A stretch of DNA of 64,000 nt from assembly GCF_016481285.1 (NCBI RefSeq), contig NZ_JAENBP010000003.1:1-64000 (forward strand), written 5' to 3'. The first letter of the stretch is position 1, and each line of letters starts with the position of its first letter. The DNA comes from Streptococcus zalophi (GTDB taxonomy: Bacteria > Bacillota > Bacilli > Lactobacillales > Streptococcaceae). The notes beneath the pieces were generated by a model that was given only the letters and a program-made list of their open reading frames with translations, was not told the origin of the DNA and did not search any database. The translations under genes and the position numbers were made by a program. Positions 36,535 to 45,357 of this stretch are shown here, piece after piece.

Positions 36535-37041
36535 TTTTGTAAAGTCAATAGTTTTAGATATTTTTTCAATAATAACAGCACCTACTAGTAAAGACAGTAA
36601 TTCTCCAACACCAGTTGTGAACCATGTGAGCCAAAATGGTGCCCCAAATAAATAGTGAAGCTCCAAAGCAATAGTTATCATACTAGCTGCAAAAAAGACA
36701 GAAAAATAAAGAAAACCTTTCGATATTATGCCATTTAGCAAGTAGTCATTTTGATATTTTTTAAATAATATGATACCAAGTGTGACAAAGATTAAGGTTG
36801 AAAAACCTCCTACAAAAACATCTATCACACCAAAACTGTATAGATTTGAAATCATACAACCAATCGTTACTGCGATAATGTATTTTTTATTGTAGAAGCC
36901 AAGAAAGTTTAGCATTTCTGAAACTCTAAACTGATAAGCGCCAAAACTAATAGCATTTAGAGGTGGTAAAATGGTTAAAACAATGTAAATAGCAGCGACC
37001 ACTGAAATGTGTAGGTAATCTTTAGTTGTTAATGATTTCAT
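36532..37041 (-). CDS. queT: QueT family transporter (ECF substrate-binding component)
   Basis: 169 residues, about five membrane helices, QueT family (formerly COG4708): start KDYLHISVVAAIYIVLT, then FGAYQFRVSEMLNFLGFY and a helix around WLTWFTTGVGELLSLL. As an ECF S-component it should take up a queuosine precursor such as preQ1 or queuine, using a shared energising module encoded elsewhere. The preQ1-II riboswitch directly upstream supports this strongly. Confidence 0.93.
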   Translation of the reverse strand: MKSLTTKDYLHISVVAAIYIVLTILPPLNAISFGAYQFRVSEMLNFLGFYNKKYIIAVTIGCMISNLYSFGVIDVFVGGFSTLIFVTLGIILFKKYQNDYLLNGIISKGFLYFSVFFAASMITIALELHYLFGAPFWLTWFTTGVGELLSLLVGAVIIEKISKTIDFTK

Positions 37042-37044
37042 TTT

Positions 37045-37106
37045 TTTCTCCTTTAGTGGCTAAACCACGTGTAATATGCTTGGTGAAAGGGGAGTAAGCA
37101 CCAAGG
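37045..37106 (-). ncRNA. preQ1-II riboswitch (COG4708 motif)
   Basis: Reading the minus strand, CCTTGGTGC pairs with CACCAAG around a short loop. CATATTACACG follows, then a second hairpin GTGGTTTAGCCAC, and the ribosome site AAAGGAG of queT directly after it. This is the H-type pseudoknot layout of preQ1-II RNAs, which occur almost only in Streptococcaceae upstream of queT. Ligand binding should sequester the ribosome site and stop translation. Confidence 0.92.
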
Positions 37107-37125
37107 GTTGATAAACAACTTTACT

Positions 37126-37131
37126 ATTGTA
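37126..37131 (-). promoter_or_regulatory. Probable -10 box of queT
   Basis: TACAAT on the minus strand, placing +1 near 37119, shortly before the riboswitch. No convincing -35 was found at the right spacing. Confidence 0.45.
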
Positions 37132-37236
37132 ACATGTTTATTGGAAAAAATAAAGACAATGAAAAATGATTTTTTGATAACTCTTATTTTTTTAAAAAAA
37201 TATAAGACTAAAACGATATTTAATTTTCTAATCTTT

Positions 37237-37245
37237 TGGTAAAAT
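37237..37245 (+). promoter_or_regulatory. Leaderless-type promoter of the GtrA-family gene
   Basis: Extended -10 TGGTAAAAT (hexamer 37240-37245), then AATAGT and the ATG at 37252. No purine-rich ribosome site exists between them and no good -35 is seen. Confidence 0.55.
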
Positions 37246-37251
37246 AATAGT

Positions 37252-37704
37252 ATGATATCACAACTAGTTACTTTTATAAAAAAACTCTGGGCAACAGAGT
37301 TAATCAAATATCTCTTTTTTGGCGTCCTGACAACACTTGTTTATTTTGTCAGTCGAACCCTTTTATTTCTACAAATAAATCAAGCTCTTATCTCAGCTGT
37401 CATAGCCAATATTGTCGCTATTTTATTTGCTTTTTTCGTTAATGATCGCTATGTTTTTCTGCAAGTACAAAAAGGACGATTGAAACGCTTAATTCAATTC
37501 TTTTTCGCTAGAATTTCAACACTAGTATTGGATGGCTTTTTAGCCTTACTTTTTGTTGATTACTACCCCAATCTCATCGGACAATTTGTTAACAATGATT
37601 TGAAGATGGTTAATCTCATCGAAACTATTCTTTCGCAAATTGCCATATTAGTCATCAACTATCTTTTAAGTAAATATTTGATTTTTAAAAACAAAAAACA
37701 CTAA
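37252..37704 (+). CDS. GtrA family membrane protein
   Basis: 150 residues with four membrane helices, typical of GtrA/DPMS1-type proteins (LIKYLFFGVLTTLVYF at the start, FFVNDRYVF after helix 2, YLLSKYLIFKNKK at the end). Members are thought to move lipid-linked sugars across the membrane for wall or teichoic acid glycosylation; no glycosyltransferase is adjacent, so the substrate is unknown. It stands alone on the plus strand between queT and the DUF1722 gene, and its start lacks a Shine-Dalgarno. Confidence 0.85.
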   Translation: MISQLVTFIKKLWATELIKYLFFGVLTTLVYFVSRTLLFLQINQALISAVIANIVAILFAFFVNDRYVFLQVQKGRLKRLIQFFFARISTLVLDGFLALLFVDYYPNLIGQFVNNDLKMVNLIETILSQIAILVINYLLSKYLIFKNKKH

Positions 37705-37727
37705 ATCTAATCGGGTTTAGTGTTTTT
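37693..37727. terminator. Bidirectional terminator between the GtrA and DUF1722 genes
   Basis: Stem AAAAAACACTAAA / TTTAGTGTTTTT with a 10-base loop. It contains the stop codon of the GtrA gene in one arm and touches that of the DUF1722 gene in the other, so it serves both convergent genes. Confidence 0.85.
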
Positions 37728-38112
37728 AGAAACCTTCGTCAAAGAATTTTGAGTTGAAAAGATAATCTTTTTGATATTTAACAGCTAGTTCCTTTATTAA
37801 TTGTGCTAATTCTTTTTGATAGAAAAATGCATTTTCAATATAGGTTTTATAGGCAACTTTTTCATTACTTGTGGCTTCTTTTTTAAAATAACCCCACATG
37901 TGCTGAAAGGCTGTTGTCAGCGTTTCTTTGGTTGGTTCTAACGTTTTTGCATCTTCAATGTAAGACCAAAATAAGTCATCCTTATCTGTATCCCATTCAT
38001 TTCCCTTAAACAAGAGACGGATCTGATTATAGTGATATTGAGAATGTCCCATTACCCAATATTTGTGATAGGCCCACTCTTTTTGAGCTTTTTTTAAATG
38101 ATGGTTTGTCAT
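37726..38112 (-). CDS. DUF1722 (YbgA-like) domain protein
   Basis: 128 residues from the ATG at 38112 (MTNHHLKK), chosen because GAGAGGA precedes it; five more codons are open upstream. The pattern HKYWVMGHSQYHYNQI ... MWGYFKKEATSNEKVAYKTYIENA matches the DUF1722/YbgA family, found alone or fused to DUF523. The function is unknown. It is the last gene after the two-component system, 25 bases downstream, and may be transcribed with it. Confidence 0.75.
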   Translation of the reverse strand: MTNHHLKKAQKEWAYHKYWVMGHSQYHYNQIRLLFKGNEWDTDKDDLFWSYIEDAKTLEPTKETLTTAFQHMWGYFKKEATSNEKVAYKTYIENAFFYQKELAQLIKELAVKYQKDYLFNSKFFDEGF

Positions 38113-38137
38113 TAATAGTCCTCTCATTTATGAAGAA

Positions 38138-38734
38138 TTATAGCCAGCCATTTTCACGCGCTATTTGGACAGCTTGGGTGCGGTTATTGGCAGATAATTT
38201 GTTGAAAATACTCGTCAAATAATTTCTGACAGTACCATTTGAAAGAAATAAGGATTGAGCAATTTCCTCGTTCGAGCAACCTTTAGAAACCAATTCTAAA
38301 ATAGCTATTTCTCTTTGACTTAGGGGATTTGAGGTAAACGCCATTCCTTCCACTAATTCTGGAGAGTATTCTTTTTTTCCGGCTAAAACCGTATGAATCG
38401 TTCCCATTAATTCAGATGCTGAGCGATCTTTTAAAACAAAGGCATCAACCTGAGCTTCTAATGCTCTTTTAAAATAGCCTGTCCGTTTAAAAGTCGTCAG
38501 AATAATCACTTTTAAATCACTATGACTTCTCACCCACTCTAAAACATCAAGACCTGTTTTATAAGGCATTTCAATATCTAAAATAGCCACATCAACACTT
38601 TCTTTTGATAAGATATCAATGGCTTCTTGACCATTTGAAGCTTGCAAAATAAGATCGACATCATCTTCCATTAATAGTAATTGGCAAAGAGCATCTCTTA
38701 ACATGGCTTGATCTTCTGCAACTAATAATTTCAT
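38138..38734 (-). CDS. LuxR/NarL-family response regulator (DesR/YvfU-like)
   Basis: 198 residues: receiver domain (1-118; acidic D-D pair near the N-terminus as AED, phospho-Asp in [13 protein letters not shown], Lys in FVLKD) and a C-terminal LuxR helix-turn-helix (about 135-195, [43 protein letters not shown]). It overlaps the kinase gene by four bases. It probably regulates the ABC exporter genes of the same operon. Confidence 0.92.
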   Translation of the reverse strand: MKLLVAEDQAMLRDALCQLLLMEDDVDLILQASNGQEAIDILSKESVDVAILDIEMPYKTGLDVLEWVRSHSDLKVIILTTFKRTGYFKRALEAQVDAFVLKDRSASELMGTIHTVLAGKKEYSPELVEGMAFTSNPLSQREIAILELVSKGCSNEEIAQSLFLSNGTVRNYLTSIFNKLSANNRTQAVQIARENGWL

Positions 38735-39819
38735 GATTTGATTCCTTCTTTAAGAGCAATTTGAATGCGCGTTGGCTGTTTTAATGAGGTTATTTTTAGG
38801 TTACCATTAACAAGACTCAATCTATCTTTGATGGATGATAGCTCGTCTCCTTTTAAAGTTGAAAAACCAACACCATCATCTTCAACGATTAGCTTGATGT
38901 CTTTTTCTCTGTACAAGCTGATACGACAATTCTTAGCATGGCTATGTTTGATAATATTGTTGGTAAGTTCCCTGATAAGCATCGTCAGTGTTGATTGAAT
39001 CACAGGCGATAAATTATCTAAGTTAAGTTGATTATCAATCGTTAAAGCGATATTAGCAAGCTCAAAGAGATTTTCAATGGTTTCAAGCTCCTCTATAACT
39101 GTTCTAAATTTGAGATTATTGATGATACTTCTCACCTCACTCATTGACTCTTTACTCATTTGGTGAAGTTCTTTTAGTTCTTTTTCAACAAGCGCCGTCT
39201 CACCTTTTTCTAATTGTTTCAATGCCAATTCTGATTTAATGGTCATCATGGCAAATACATGACCTAAAGTATCATGGAGATCACGTCCAATACGATTTCG
39301 TTCATTTTCAGCCATCAAGACATTAATATAAGCATTTTTTTGCTCAATTTCAGCCTTTTGTTTTTCTTCATTTTGAATTCTCAAGCTGATAAAATAAAAA
39401 CTTAACATGAAAATACTAACAAAGATGGTAAATAAAGTTTCTTCGATATTTTGACCAAACCATAATTGATAGGAGTTTAGAAAACTGATAGCCAGTAAAA
39501 AACTAATGGGACGATAATGTTTAAATGGGTCATGGAAACGATAAACCAGTAAATTGGTTGTGTAGAAAAAATACCAGATAATGCCAATATTAAACGTAAG
39601 GCACATAAAAAGAATGTAGCCCAACATATAAAACCAAGCCAATAAATGGTATTTCCCCAAGCCTTTTATCACTAAATAGAGGTAAGCTAAAATAAATAAC
39701 AGGATTAAAACAAGGTGCCACATTGGCAAAGAACCATTAATAATAGCTACTATTGGGAAAATGAGAAAACTTAAAGAAGCATAGTAAAACAAATGGTAAC
39801 TATTTTTAATCTGTTTCAA
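38731..39819 (-). CDS. DesK-type sensor histidine kinase (TTG start)
   Basis: 362 residues from a TTG start directly after the permease stop codon (TAA TTG), with GAGG eight bases upstream. Five to six membrane helices (about 10-150) precede a HisKA_3 domain with [20 protein letters not shown] and an HATPase with a DDGVGF motif. No extracellular sensor domain, so it probably senses a membrane signal or the transporter itself. The set ATPase-permease-kinase-regulator resembles B. subtilis yvfRSTU. Confidence 0.9.
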   Translation of the reverse strand: MKQIKNSYHLFYYASLSFLIFPIVAIINGSLPMWHLVLILLFILAYLYLVIKGLGKYHLLAWFYMLGYILFMCLTFNIGIIWYFFYTTNLLVYRFHDPFKHYRPISFLLAISFLNSYQLWFGQNIEETLFTIFVSIFMLSFYFISLRIQNEEKQKAEIEQKNAYINVLMAENERNRIGRDLHDTLGHVFAMMTIKSELALKQLEKGETALVEKELKELHQMSKESMSEVRSIINNLKFRTVIEELETIENLFELANIALTIDNQLNLDNLSPVIQSTLTMLIRELTNNIIKHSHAKNCRISLYREKDIKLIVEDDGVGFSTLKGDELSSIKDRLSLVNGNLKITSLKQPTRIQIALKEGIKS

Positions 39820-40560
39820 TTAATTAACCTCAACTTTTTTCTTTATAATAAAACTTATCATCAGTATTACTATAGCATAAAAAACTAAAATAATGAGCGA
39901 ATTGATGGAAAATTTATCTGCAAAATAACTAATCAGCAGATTGTTATAGTGATATGTTGGTGTGAATTTGGAAATACTTTGTAACCAACTTGGAAAGGAA
40001 TCTACTGGCATCCATAGGCCACCTAAAATGGCTAAGCTCATATATAAAATATTACCAAAAACACTTAAGGTTTCAGTGGATTTGATAAAACTCAAAAGGA
40101 TACCTAAAGGCATAAAGCAAATGGCACCAAAAAATAATAATAGGCCTGAATTTAACCAATCATTAATCGTCATTGACACATCTTGTACAAAACGTCCACT
40201 AAGAAAAACGAAAATAATAGCAAGTAAAAAGCTGACTAAAATTCTGATAACTTTTGCCATGAAATATTGCCAGATGGAAACTGGTGAGTGACTCAAATGT
40301 TTGATGTAATAACTTTTACGATCTTCTTGAATGGAAAAAGGAAAAGTAAAGAGTGCAAAACTAATACTCGAAAAAGCAGTCATTGACATCATGGATTGTC
40401 TAATCACAAGAGGTTGAATGTCTTTTGGCAATTCCCCTAGCAAAATGCTTGAAAAAAGGAGGAAAAAGGCTATCGGCATCCCTATCCCTAAAATAAAACT
40501 AGAAAAAGTTCTTTTGGCCTGTAAATACTCTTTTTTTAATAGTGCTTTAAATATGGTCAT
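39820..40560 (-). CDS. ABC-2 type transporter permease
   Basis: 246 residues from the ATG at 40560 (MTIFKALLKKE), preceded by AAAGGA; upstream in-frame codons lie inside the ATPase gene. Six membrane helices and the ABC2_membrane layout. It overlaps the ATPase gene by 14 bases. It likely exports a peptide, drug or lipid; the substrate cannot be read from sequence. Confidence 0.9.
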   Translation of the reverse strand: MTIFKALLKKEYLQAKRTFSSFILGIGMPIAFFLLFSSILLGELPKDIQPLVIRQSMMSMTAFSSISFALFTFPFSIQEDRKSYYIKHLSHSPVSIWQYFMAKVIRILVSFLLAIIFVFLSGRFVQDVSMTINDWLNSGLLLFFGAICFMPLGILLSFIKSTETLSVFGNILYMSLAILGGLWMPVDSFPSWLQSISKFTPTYHYNNLLISYFADKFSINSLIILVFYAIVILMISFIIKKKVEVN

Positions 40561-41446
40561 GGTAAGTATCCTTTCTACTATCAAATATACTATCTAGCAA
40601 TGTTCTATTGGTCATTTCAATAGCCTCAATGGGACAATTGGCCTCAACAAGGGATTGCCAAATGGCACTTGGTTTTTTTGTCATAAATGAGATGGTATCG
40701 TTTTTCAGCTCAAGATTACTGATAATGGTTTGATCTATATCATCTAAATATTTTTTAGGAAGGACAAAGTGCTTACTTTTTTCTTCACTTCTTAACAAAT
40801 AAGGTGTTGTGTCTTTAAGTAAATTGCCTTCATGCAAGACCAAGATGCGATCTGCTGTGTGTTCTACTTCTTCAATATAATGAGAAGAGTAAATAATTGT
40901 TTTTCCTGAAGTTTTTAAGTGATTGATAATTTCCCAGAAACGTTTTCTAGTTGATGTGTCCATCGCAGTTGTTGGTTCATCAAGAAAAATAATATCAGGT
41001 TGACCAATCAAGGTTAAGACAAAATCTAAGAGTCGTCTTTGTCCACCAGATAGTTTATTCGCAAACTGCTGTTTTTGTTTTGGTTTAAAAGCAAGTAAGT
41101 CGTCTACTTCTTTTTCATTCAAAGGATTAGGATAAATGGCTCTTTGAAAATCAATTAATTCTTGAACGGTCATCTTATCTTGGATAAGATTGTCTTGAAA
41201 GAGCACGCCAACTCTCTTTTTAAGACGATGGTCACTGGGTGAATATCCCAAAACATCTATGTCCCCTGCACTTGCTTTATAGTCCCCTAAAAGGCAAGTC
41301 ATTAGAACTGTTTTTCCAGCACCATTTGGGCCAATTAAAGCTATACAATCACCTTCAAATATCTCGAAAGAAAGATCATTTAAAACGACTTTTTCCTTGA
41401 ATTGTTTTTTCAGATGATTAACGGTTAATACAGGTTTTTTATTCAT
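40547..41446 (-). CDS. ABC transporter ATP-binding protein
   Basis: 299 residues from ATG 41446 (MNKKPVLTV), placed nine bases after AAAGG. Walker A GPNGAGKT, signature LSGGQRRLLDF, Walker B IIFLDEPTTAMD. The 75-residue C-terminal extension resembles export-type ATPases of the antibiotic/lantibiotic group. First gene of a four- or five-gene operon with permease, kinase, regulator and perhaps the DUF1722 gene. Confidence 0.92.
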   Translation of the reverse strand: MNKKPVLTVNHLKKQFKEKVVLNDLSFEIFEGDCIALIGPNGAGKTVLMTCLLGDYKASAGDIDVLGYSPSDHRLKKRVGVLFQDNLIQDKMTVQELIDFQRAIYPNPLNEKEVDDLLAFKPKQKQQFANKLSGGQRRLLDFVLTLIGQPDIIFLDEPTTAMDTSTRKRFWEIINHLKTSGKTIIYSSHYIEEVEHTADRILVLHEGNLLKDTTPYLLRSEEKSKHFVLPKKYLDDIDQTIISNLELKNDTISFMTKKPSAIWQSLVEANCPIEAIEMTNRTLLDSIFDSRKDTYHDHI

Positions 41447-41520
41447 AATTATCATCCTTTCTATAACTCTATCTTATCAATTGATAATGGTTTTAATAAG
41501 TTCTAAAAAGCATGACTTGA

Positions 41521-41536
41521 TATGACATTTGTCATA
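41521..41536. promoter_or_regulatory. Perfect 7-2-7 palindrome, candidate response-regulator operator
   Basis: TATGACATTTGTCATA is a perfect inverted repeat of two heptamers separated by two bases, about 75 bases upstream of the ATPase start. A further half-site-like GTCAT follows about 10 bases on. NarL-family regulators often bind 7-2-7 inverted repeats, and this operon encodes one. No convincing -35/-10 pair was identified nearby. Confidence 0.45.
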
Positions 41537-41565
41537 AAAAAAAGACTCCTTAGAGTCATTTTTTG
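41537..41565 (-). terminator. Intrinsic terminator of the YihY/BrkB gene
   Basis: Stem AAAAAATGACTC / GAGTCTTTTTT with a short loop overlaps the stop codon and ends in T8 on the minus strand. Confidence 0.85.
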
Positions 41566-42479
41566 TTTTTTGAAAAAAGTGATTCAAAGAAAGAGAGAAT
41601 GGTTCCTCGTCTTGCTTCAAAAGTCTTCACGTGTTGCTTTTGATAGATAGCATTGATAATGCCTCCAATAATAAGAATCTTGGAAAAAAAGATAAACCAA
41701 AACATGATGGCAAAAAGAGTCACCGAACCTAAAATACGAAGATTTTCCATATTTTGAATAGTATTCCCAATATAATTTCCAACGAGATTAGTAAAAAATA
41801 CAAAAACGATACTGGTAAAGACTGTTCCTGGAATGACGTAGCGAATTTTTTGAATTCTGACATTGGGCAAAATATAGTATAAAAAAGCAAGAGTGACAAA
41901 AGATAAAAGTCCTGTTATTGGTTGGATTAAACTATCTAACAGTTGATACAAGTTTTGACCAAATTGTAGTTGCTGATATAACAATGCCAATAGACTACTG
42001 CCAAAAGTTGAAATAATAACAGCCATAATTAAAAATATAATTAAAACAAGGCTAGAAAATATACCAACAAGTCGACTAACAATAAAATCACGATGATCTT
42101 GCATATCATAAGCCTTATTCATAGCTTTTTGAAGAAATACCAAACTTTTTGAAATTGTCCAAAAAGCAGCCAGTAAGGATAGCCAAACAAGACCTGATGA
42201 AGGTCGCTCAAAAATACTTTTAATGATGGTTGCAACACTATCGTACAACTGTGTTGGCAAATAATCCTTTAAAAATTCTAATAACGATGAGGTATCAATA
42301 TTAAAATAAGGAAAAATATTAGCTAATAAAACAAGGAATGGAAAAACTGTTAACATCATATAATAGGCAACAGCAATACTTGATAAATCCATATCTGAAT
42401 TTTTATAATGGATTAAAAATGATTGAATAACCTCATTATTTTGCCATTTGCTGATTAATTTTTTCACTTTTTCTCCCAT
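41556..42479 (-). CDS. YihY/BrkB family inner membrane protein
   Basis: 307 residues with six predicted membrane helices. Family features include SSIAVAYYMMLTVFPFLVLLANIFPYF near the start and a conserved FTNLVGNYIGN region. It was once annotated as ribonuclease BN, which has since been disproved; its function is unknown. It follows map by four bases with only a weak ribosome site and ends the GNAT-spxR-map-yihY run. Confidence 0.9.
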   Translation of the reverse strand: MGEKVKKLISKWQNNEVIQSFLIHYKNSDMDLSSIAVAYYMMLTVFPFLVLLANIFPYFNIDTSSLLEFLKDYLPTQLYDSVATIIKSIFERPSSGLVWLSLLAAFWTISKSLVFLQKAMNKAYDMQDHRDFIVSRLVGIFSSLVLIIFLIMAVIISTFGSSLLALLYQQLQFGQNLYQLLDSLIQPITGLLSFVTLAFLYYILPNVRIQKIRYVIPGTVFTSIVFVFFTNLVGNYIGNTIQNMENLRILGSVTLFAIMFWFIFFSKILIIGGIINAIYQKQHVKTFEARRGTILSFFESLFSKNKK

Positions 42480-42483
42480 TTGC

Positions 42484-43344
42484 TTAATAGGTTCTCTCTT
42501 CTCCTTGACTGGTTAAAATACGTGGACCATCCTTAGTGATGACAAATTGGTGCTCATATTGACAAGAAAGACCTCCATCAATCGTTTTATGAGCCCAACC
42601 GGTTTTGAGATCCGTATCAATTTCCCAAGTACCAGTATTAATCATAGGTTCAACTGTTAGAACCATCCCTTCTTTGAGACGAAGCCCACGACCAGCAACA
42701 CCATAATTAGGTACCATAGGCTCTTCATGCATAGTTGGTCCAACACCATGTCCCACCAAATCTCTCACAACACCATAACCAAAGCTTTCAGCATATTCTT
42801 GAACAGCTGCACCAATATCACCGATACGGTTGCCGATAACAGCTTTTTCAATGCCTCGATACATAGCTTCTTTAGTCACTGCCATCAGTTGTTCAACTTC
42901 TTTTGAAACCTTACCAACTGCATAACCCCAACAAGAATCGGCCAAACCACCACGATAAGAGTCGGTGTGTTTTTTCATTTCAGAAACATTATCAAAATCT
43001 AACTTAGACACATCAAGAACAGCTTTATCAAGTGGTTCACTTAGTACCATATCAACATTTAATAAGTCACCTTCTTTTAAGATATAGTGTCTTGGGAAGG
43101 AATGAGCAACTTCATCATTTAAAGCACAACAAGTAGCATAAGGATAGTCCATTAGTTGTCCATCAACACCGATTTGAAGCGGAAGAACGTTACTTTCTTT
43201 GCAACGTCTTCTCACATATTCTTCTACTTCCCACATATCAACACCTGGTTTAATAATATCTCTTAAACCAATGTGAATACTGGCTAAAAAGTCACCAGCA
43301 CGATCCATAGCATCTATTTCTCTTTGTGATTTTAATGTAATCAT
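42484..43344 (-). CDS. map: Methionine aminopeptidase, type I
   Basis: 286 residues, the longer streptococcal form of the usual about 250. Metal ligands are in DMVLSEPLD (an insert here lengthens the loop between the two Asp ligands), GHGVGPTMHEEP and the C-terminal CQYEHQFVIT. It removes the initiator methionine from nascent proteins. The about 35-residue insert with DSCWGYAVGK lies near 120-160. In a run with spxR upstream and yihY downstream. Confidence 0.95.
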   Translation of the reverse strand: MITLKSQREIDAMDRAGDFLASIHIGLRDIIKPGVDMWEVEEYVRRRCKESNVLPLQIGVDGQLMDYPYATCCALNDEVAHSFPRHYILKEGDLLNVDMVLSEPLDKAVLDVSKLDFDNVSEMKKHTDSYRGGLADSCWGYAVGKVSKEVEQLMAVTKEAMYRGIEKAVIGNRIGDIGAAVQEYAESFGYGVVRDLVGHGVGPTMHEEPMVPNYGVAGRGLRLKEGMVLTVEPMINTGTWEIDTDLKTGWAHKTIDGGLSCQYEHQFVITKDGPRILTSQGEERTY

Positions 43345-43362
43345 TCTTTGTTTTTCTCTTTT

Positions 43363-44646
43363 CTAAATCATTTTTGTACTAACAATAGCTTTGGCAACAC
43401 TCCGATTTTGTAGTTGAACTTCAAAATCTAGAACACTACCACGACGACCTTCTGTAATAATTCTTGGAACAATTTTTAATTTGTCTTCCACTTGAACAGC
43501 TTGAAGAAAATAAATCATTATTTGTTCAATGATAATATTCCTACTTTTTCTTTCTTTTAGGATTCGTAGAGTAATTTCCTTAATAATCTCTACCAATATA
43601 CCATGCGATAAATTGCCAGTTAAATCAATCATGACAGGTTCAACCATGAAACTAAAATAATTGCCATCTGTTTTTAGGTTAGAAAGTATTTGTTCACTAT
43701 AAGTGTAGAGTTGACCTTGTTTATCATCTTGAATACTTTCCATCACCTTACGTCTCGTCACAACACCAAGAAGCGTTTTATCATCTGAAACGACAGGTAA
43801 CATATCATAATCTTCAAATATCATTTGCTGACTGATATGTGCCAAACTGACATTAGGTTTTGTAAGCACCGGATTTTTAGTCATGACTTTTTCAACACCA
43901 ATACTGCCTTTTTTACCAGTGATGTCACGCATGCTAACAACTCCTACAACTAAGCCTTTATCATCAATGACTGGAAAACGTAAATAATTGTGCTTTTTGA
44001 CTAAATTAATGTAATCTTTGATGGTATCGCTCAGTTTTAAGAAACCATAGTCACTTTTGAAGTGATAGATTTGATCAACTGTTTTAACATCTGTCTTGAT
44101 GCGGGCATTGGCTAGAGCTCTATTTATCATAGTCGCAACTGTAAAAGTATCAAATGCAGTTACCATAACAGGTATACCTAATTGGTTTGAAGTCTCAATC
44201 ACCTCATCAGAAACGGGAAAACCTCCTGTCACCAGGATGGCATTATTATTTTCTAAAGCTAATAATTGAATATTTTTGCGATCACCAACTATCAAAAGAC
44301 CACCTTTGACAAGATATTTTAAAATATTTTTTCTCGTCATAGCACCAATAGAGAATTTGCTAAATTCATGTCCTAAACCAGAATGACCCGCCATAACCTC
44401 AGAATCACTAATTCTAGCAATTTCCGCATAAGTTAATTTATTTAATAAATGATTTGGTTTCGTCTCAATTCTTACTGTACCACTTCTAGGCTTTGTCTCA
44501 ACAAGTCCTCTATTTTCTGCTTCTTTAATCGCCCGATAAGCGGTTCCGTCACTAACTTTTAGTCGGTTAGAAATACTTCTAACACTAACTCTTTTCCCAA
44601 CTGGTAAATTCTCTAAATAGTTTAAAATGTCAAGATGTTTACTCAT
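43363..44646 (-). CDS. SpxR/YtoI-like regulator (HTH, DRTGG, CBS, hotdog domains)
   Basis: 427 residues from ATG 44646; a GTG four codons upstream is less likely because the purine-rich AAGTGG fits the ATG. Domains in order: winged-helix DNA-binding (about 1-60, VSVRSISNRLKVSDGTAYRAIKEAENRGLVE), DRTGG-like (about 70-165), two CBS domains (about 180-300) and a C-terminal hotdog-like domain (about 315-425). The pneumococcal homologue SpxR activates the pyruvate oxidase gene; CBS domains suggest adenine-nucleotide sensing. The target here is not known. Confidence 0.88.
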   Translation of the reverse strand: MSKHLDILNYLENLPVGKRVSVRSISNRLKVSDGTAYRAIKEAENRGLVETKPRSGTVRIETKPNHLLNKLTYAEIARISDSEVMAGHSGLGHEFSKFSIGAMTRKNILKYLVKGGLLIVGDRKNIQLLALENNNAILVTGGFPVSDEVIETSNQLGIPVMVTAFDTFTVATMINRALANARIKTDVKTVDQIYHFKSDYGFLKLSDTIKDYINLVKKHNYLRFPVIDDKGLVVGVVSMRDITGKKGSIGVEKVMTKNPVLTKPNVSLAHISQQMIFEDYDMLPVVSDDKTLLGVVTRRKVMESIQDDKQGQLYTYSEQILSNLKTDGNYFSFMVEPVMIDLTGNLSHGILVEIIKEITLRILKERKSRNIIIEQIMIYFLQAVQVEDKLKIVPRIITEGRRGSVLDFEVQLQNRSVAKAIVSTKMI

Positions 44647-44650
44647 AATA

Positions 44651-45193
44651 TTAACCACTTTTTCTTAATTCAAAAAGAAGATACTCTCTTGTTTTACGTG
44701 TGTATCGATCACTTCCTCGATACTGTTTGACCTTTTTAAAGCCTGCTTTTTGAGCTACCTTTTGACTAGCCTTGTTTTCTAAGTGTGTTATAATCACTAA
44801 ACGTTTGAAACGAAGGTCGTTAATCGCAAGAGCAACAATAGATTTTAGGGCTTTTGTTGCATATCCTTGTGACCAAAAGTCTTTATGAATAAAATAAGAA
44901 ATTTCTAACTCTTTATTATAAAAATCAATTTTTTCAAACCGAATAGCACCAATTAAAGTCTGACTCTTTTTTTCTTCAATTGCCCAGTTGCCAAGAGGAG
45001 CTTTCATAAAGGAGTGAACCATTAGATAATCACTTTCCTCTTTCGTTTTAATACTAGGTGAATCAAAAGAAAGGTTACCACTAACTCTAGCAATAGCAAA
45101 AAATGCCTGTCCATCACTAAAACGAAAAGGTCTAAGCAGTAGATGACTAGTTTCAACATAAGAATATCTTCCCAAATTTGTCCAAATATCCAT
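44651..45193 (-). CDS. GNAT family N-acetyltransferase (RimJ/RimL-like)
   Basis: 180 residues. The acetyl-CoA loop is HKDFWSQGYATKAL (Q-x-x-G-Y-A variant), followed by NKASQKVAQKAGFKKV. The group acetylates protein N-termini or small amines; the substrate is unknown. There is no Shine-Dalgarno: a full promoter ends six bases before the ATG, so the mRNA should be leaderless. The spxR-like gene starts four bases after the stop. Confidence 0.88.
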   Translation of the reverse strand: MDIWTNLGRYSYVETSHLLLRPFRFSDGQAFFAIARVSGNLSFDSPSIKTKEESDYLMVHSFMKAPLGNWAIEEKKSQTLIGAIRFEKIDFYNKELEISYFIHKDFWSQGYATKALKSIVALAINDLRFKRLVIITHLENKASQKVAQKAGFKKVKQYRGSDRYTRKTREYLLFELRKSG

Positions 45194-45199
45194 AAGGTT

Positions 45200-45228
45200 A
45201 TCATACAGTTTTTTTACATACTAGTCAA
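45200..45228 (-). promoter_or_regulatory. Leaderless-type promoter of the GNAT-spxR-map-yihY operon
   Basis: -35 TTGACT (45223-45228), 17-base spacer, -10 TATGAT (45200-45205), then AACCTT and the ATG. This is the clearest of the six leaderless-type starts because both promoter boxes are good. Confidence 0.75.
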
Positions 45229-45295
45229 CGATGAATAAGACGAAAATCATGATTTTATAATGATTTAAATTCCTTTGAGTCATGATTGCTGGTAC

Positions 45296-45332
45296 TCAAA
45301 AACCCTACCGTATATTCTAGATAGGGTTTTTT
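45296..45332 (-). terminator. Intrinsic terminator of malQP
   Basis: Stem AAAAACCCTA / TAGGGTTTTT with a 14-base loop 26 bases after the malP stop. The rest of the 45194-45357 gap holds the GNAT promoter. Confidence 0.8.
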
Positions 45333-45357
45333 GAAAATGAAATGAACTTAATTAGGA

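Noticed and set aside
37053..37307. An 84-codon minus-strand open frame between queT and the GtrA gene
   Set aside because: It covers the preQ1-II riboswitch and the GtrA promoter region, lacks a ribosome site, and its composition is that of random AT-rich sequence.
41556..42479. Calling the YihY protein ribonuclease BN
   Set aside because: The name came from a disproved assignment; the protein is a polytopic membrane protein with no nuclease motif.
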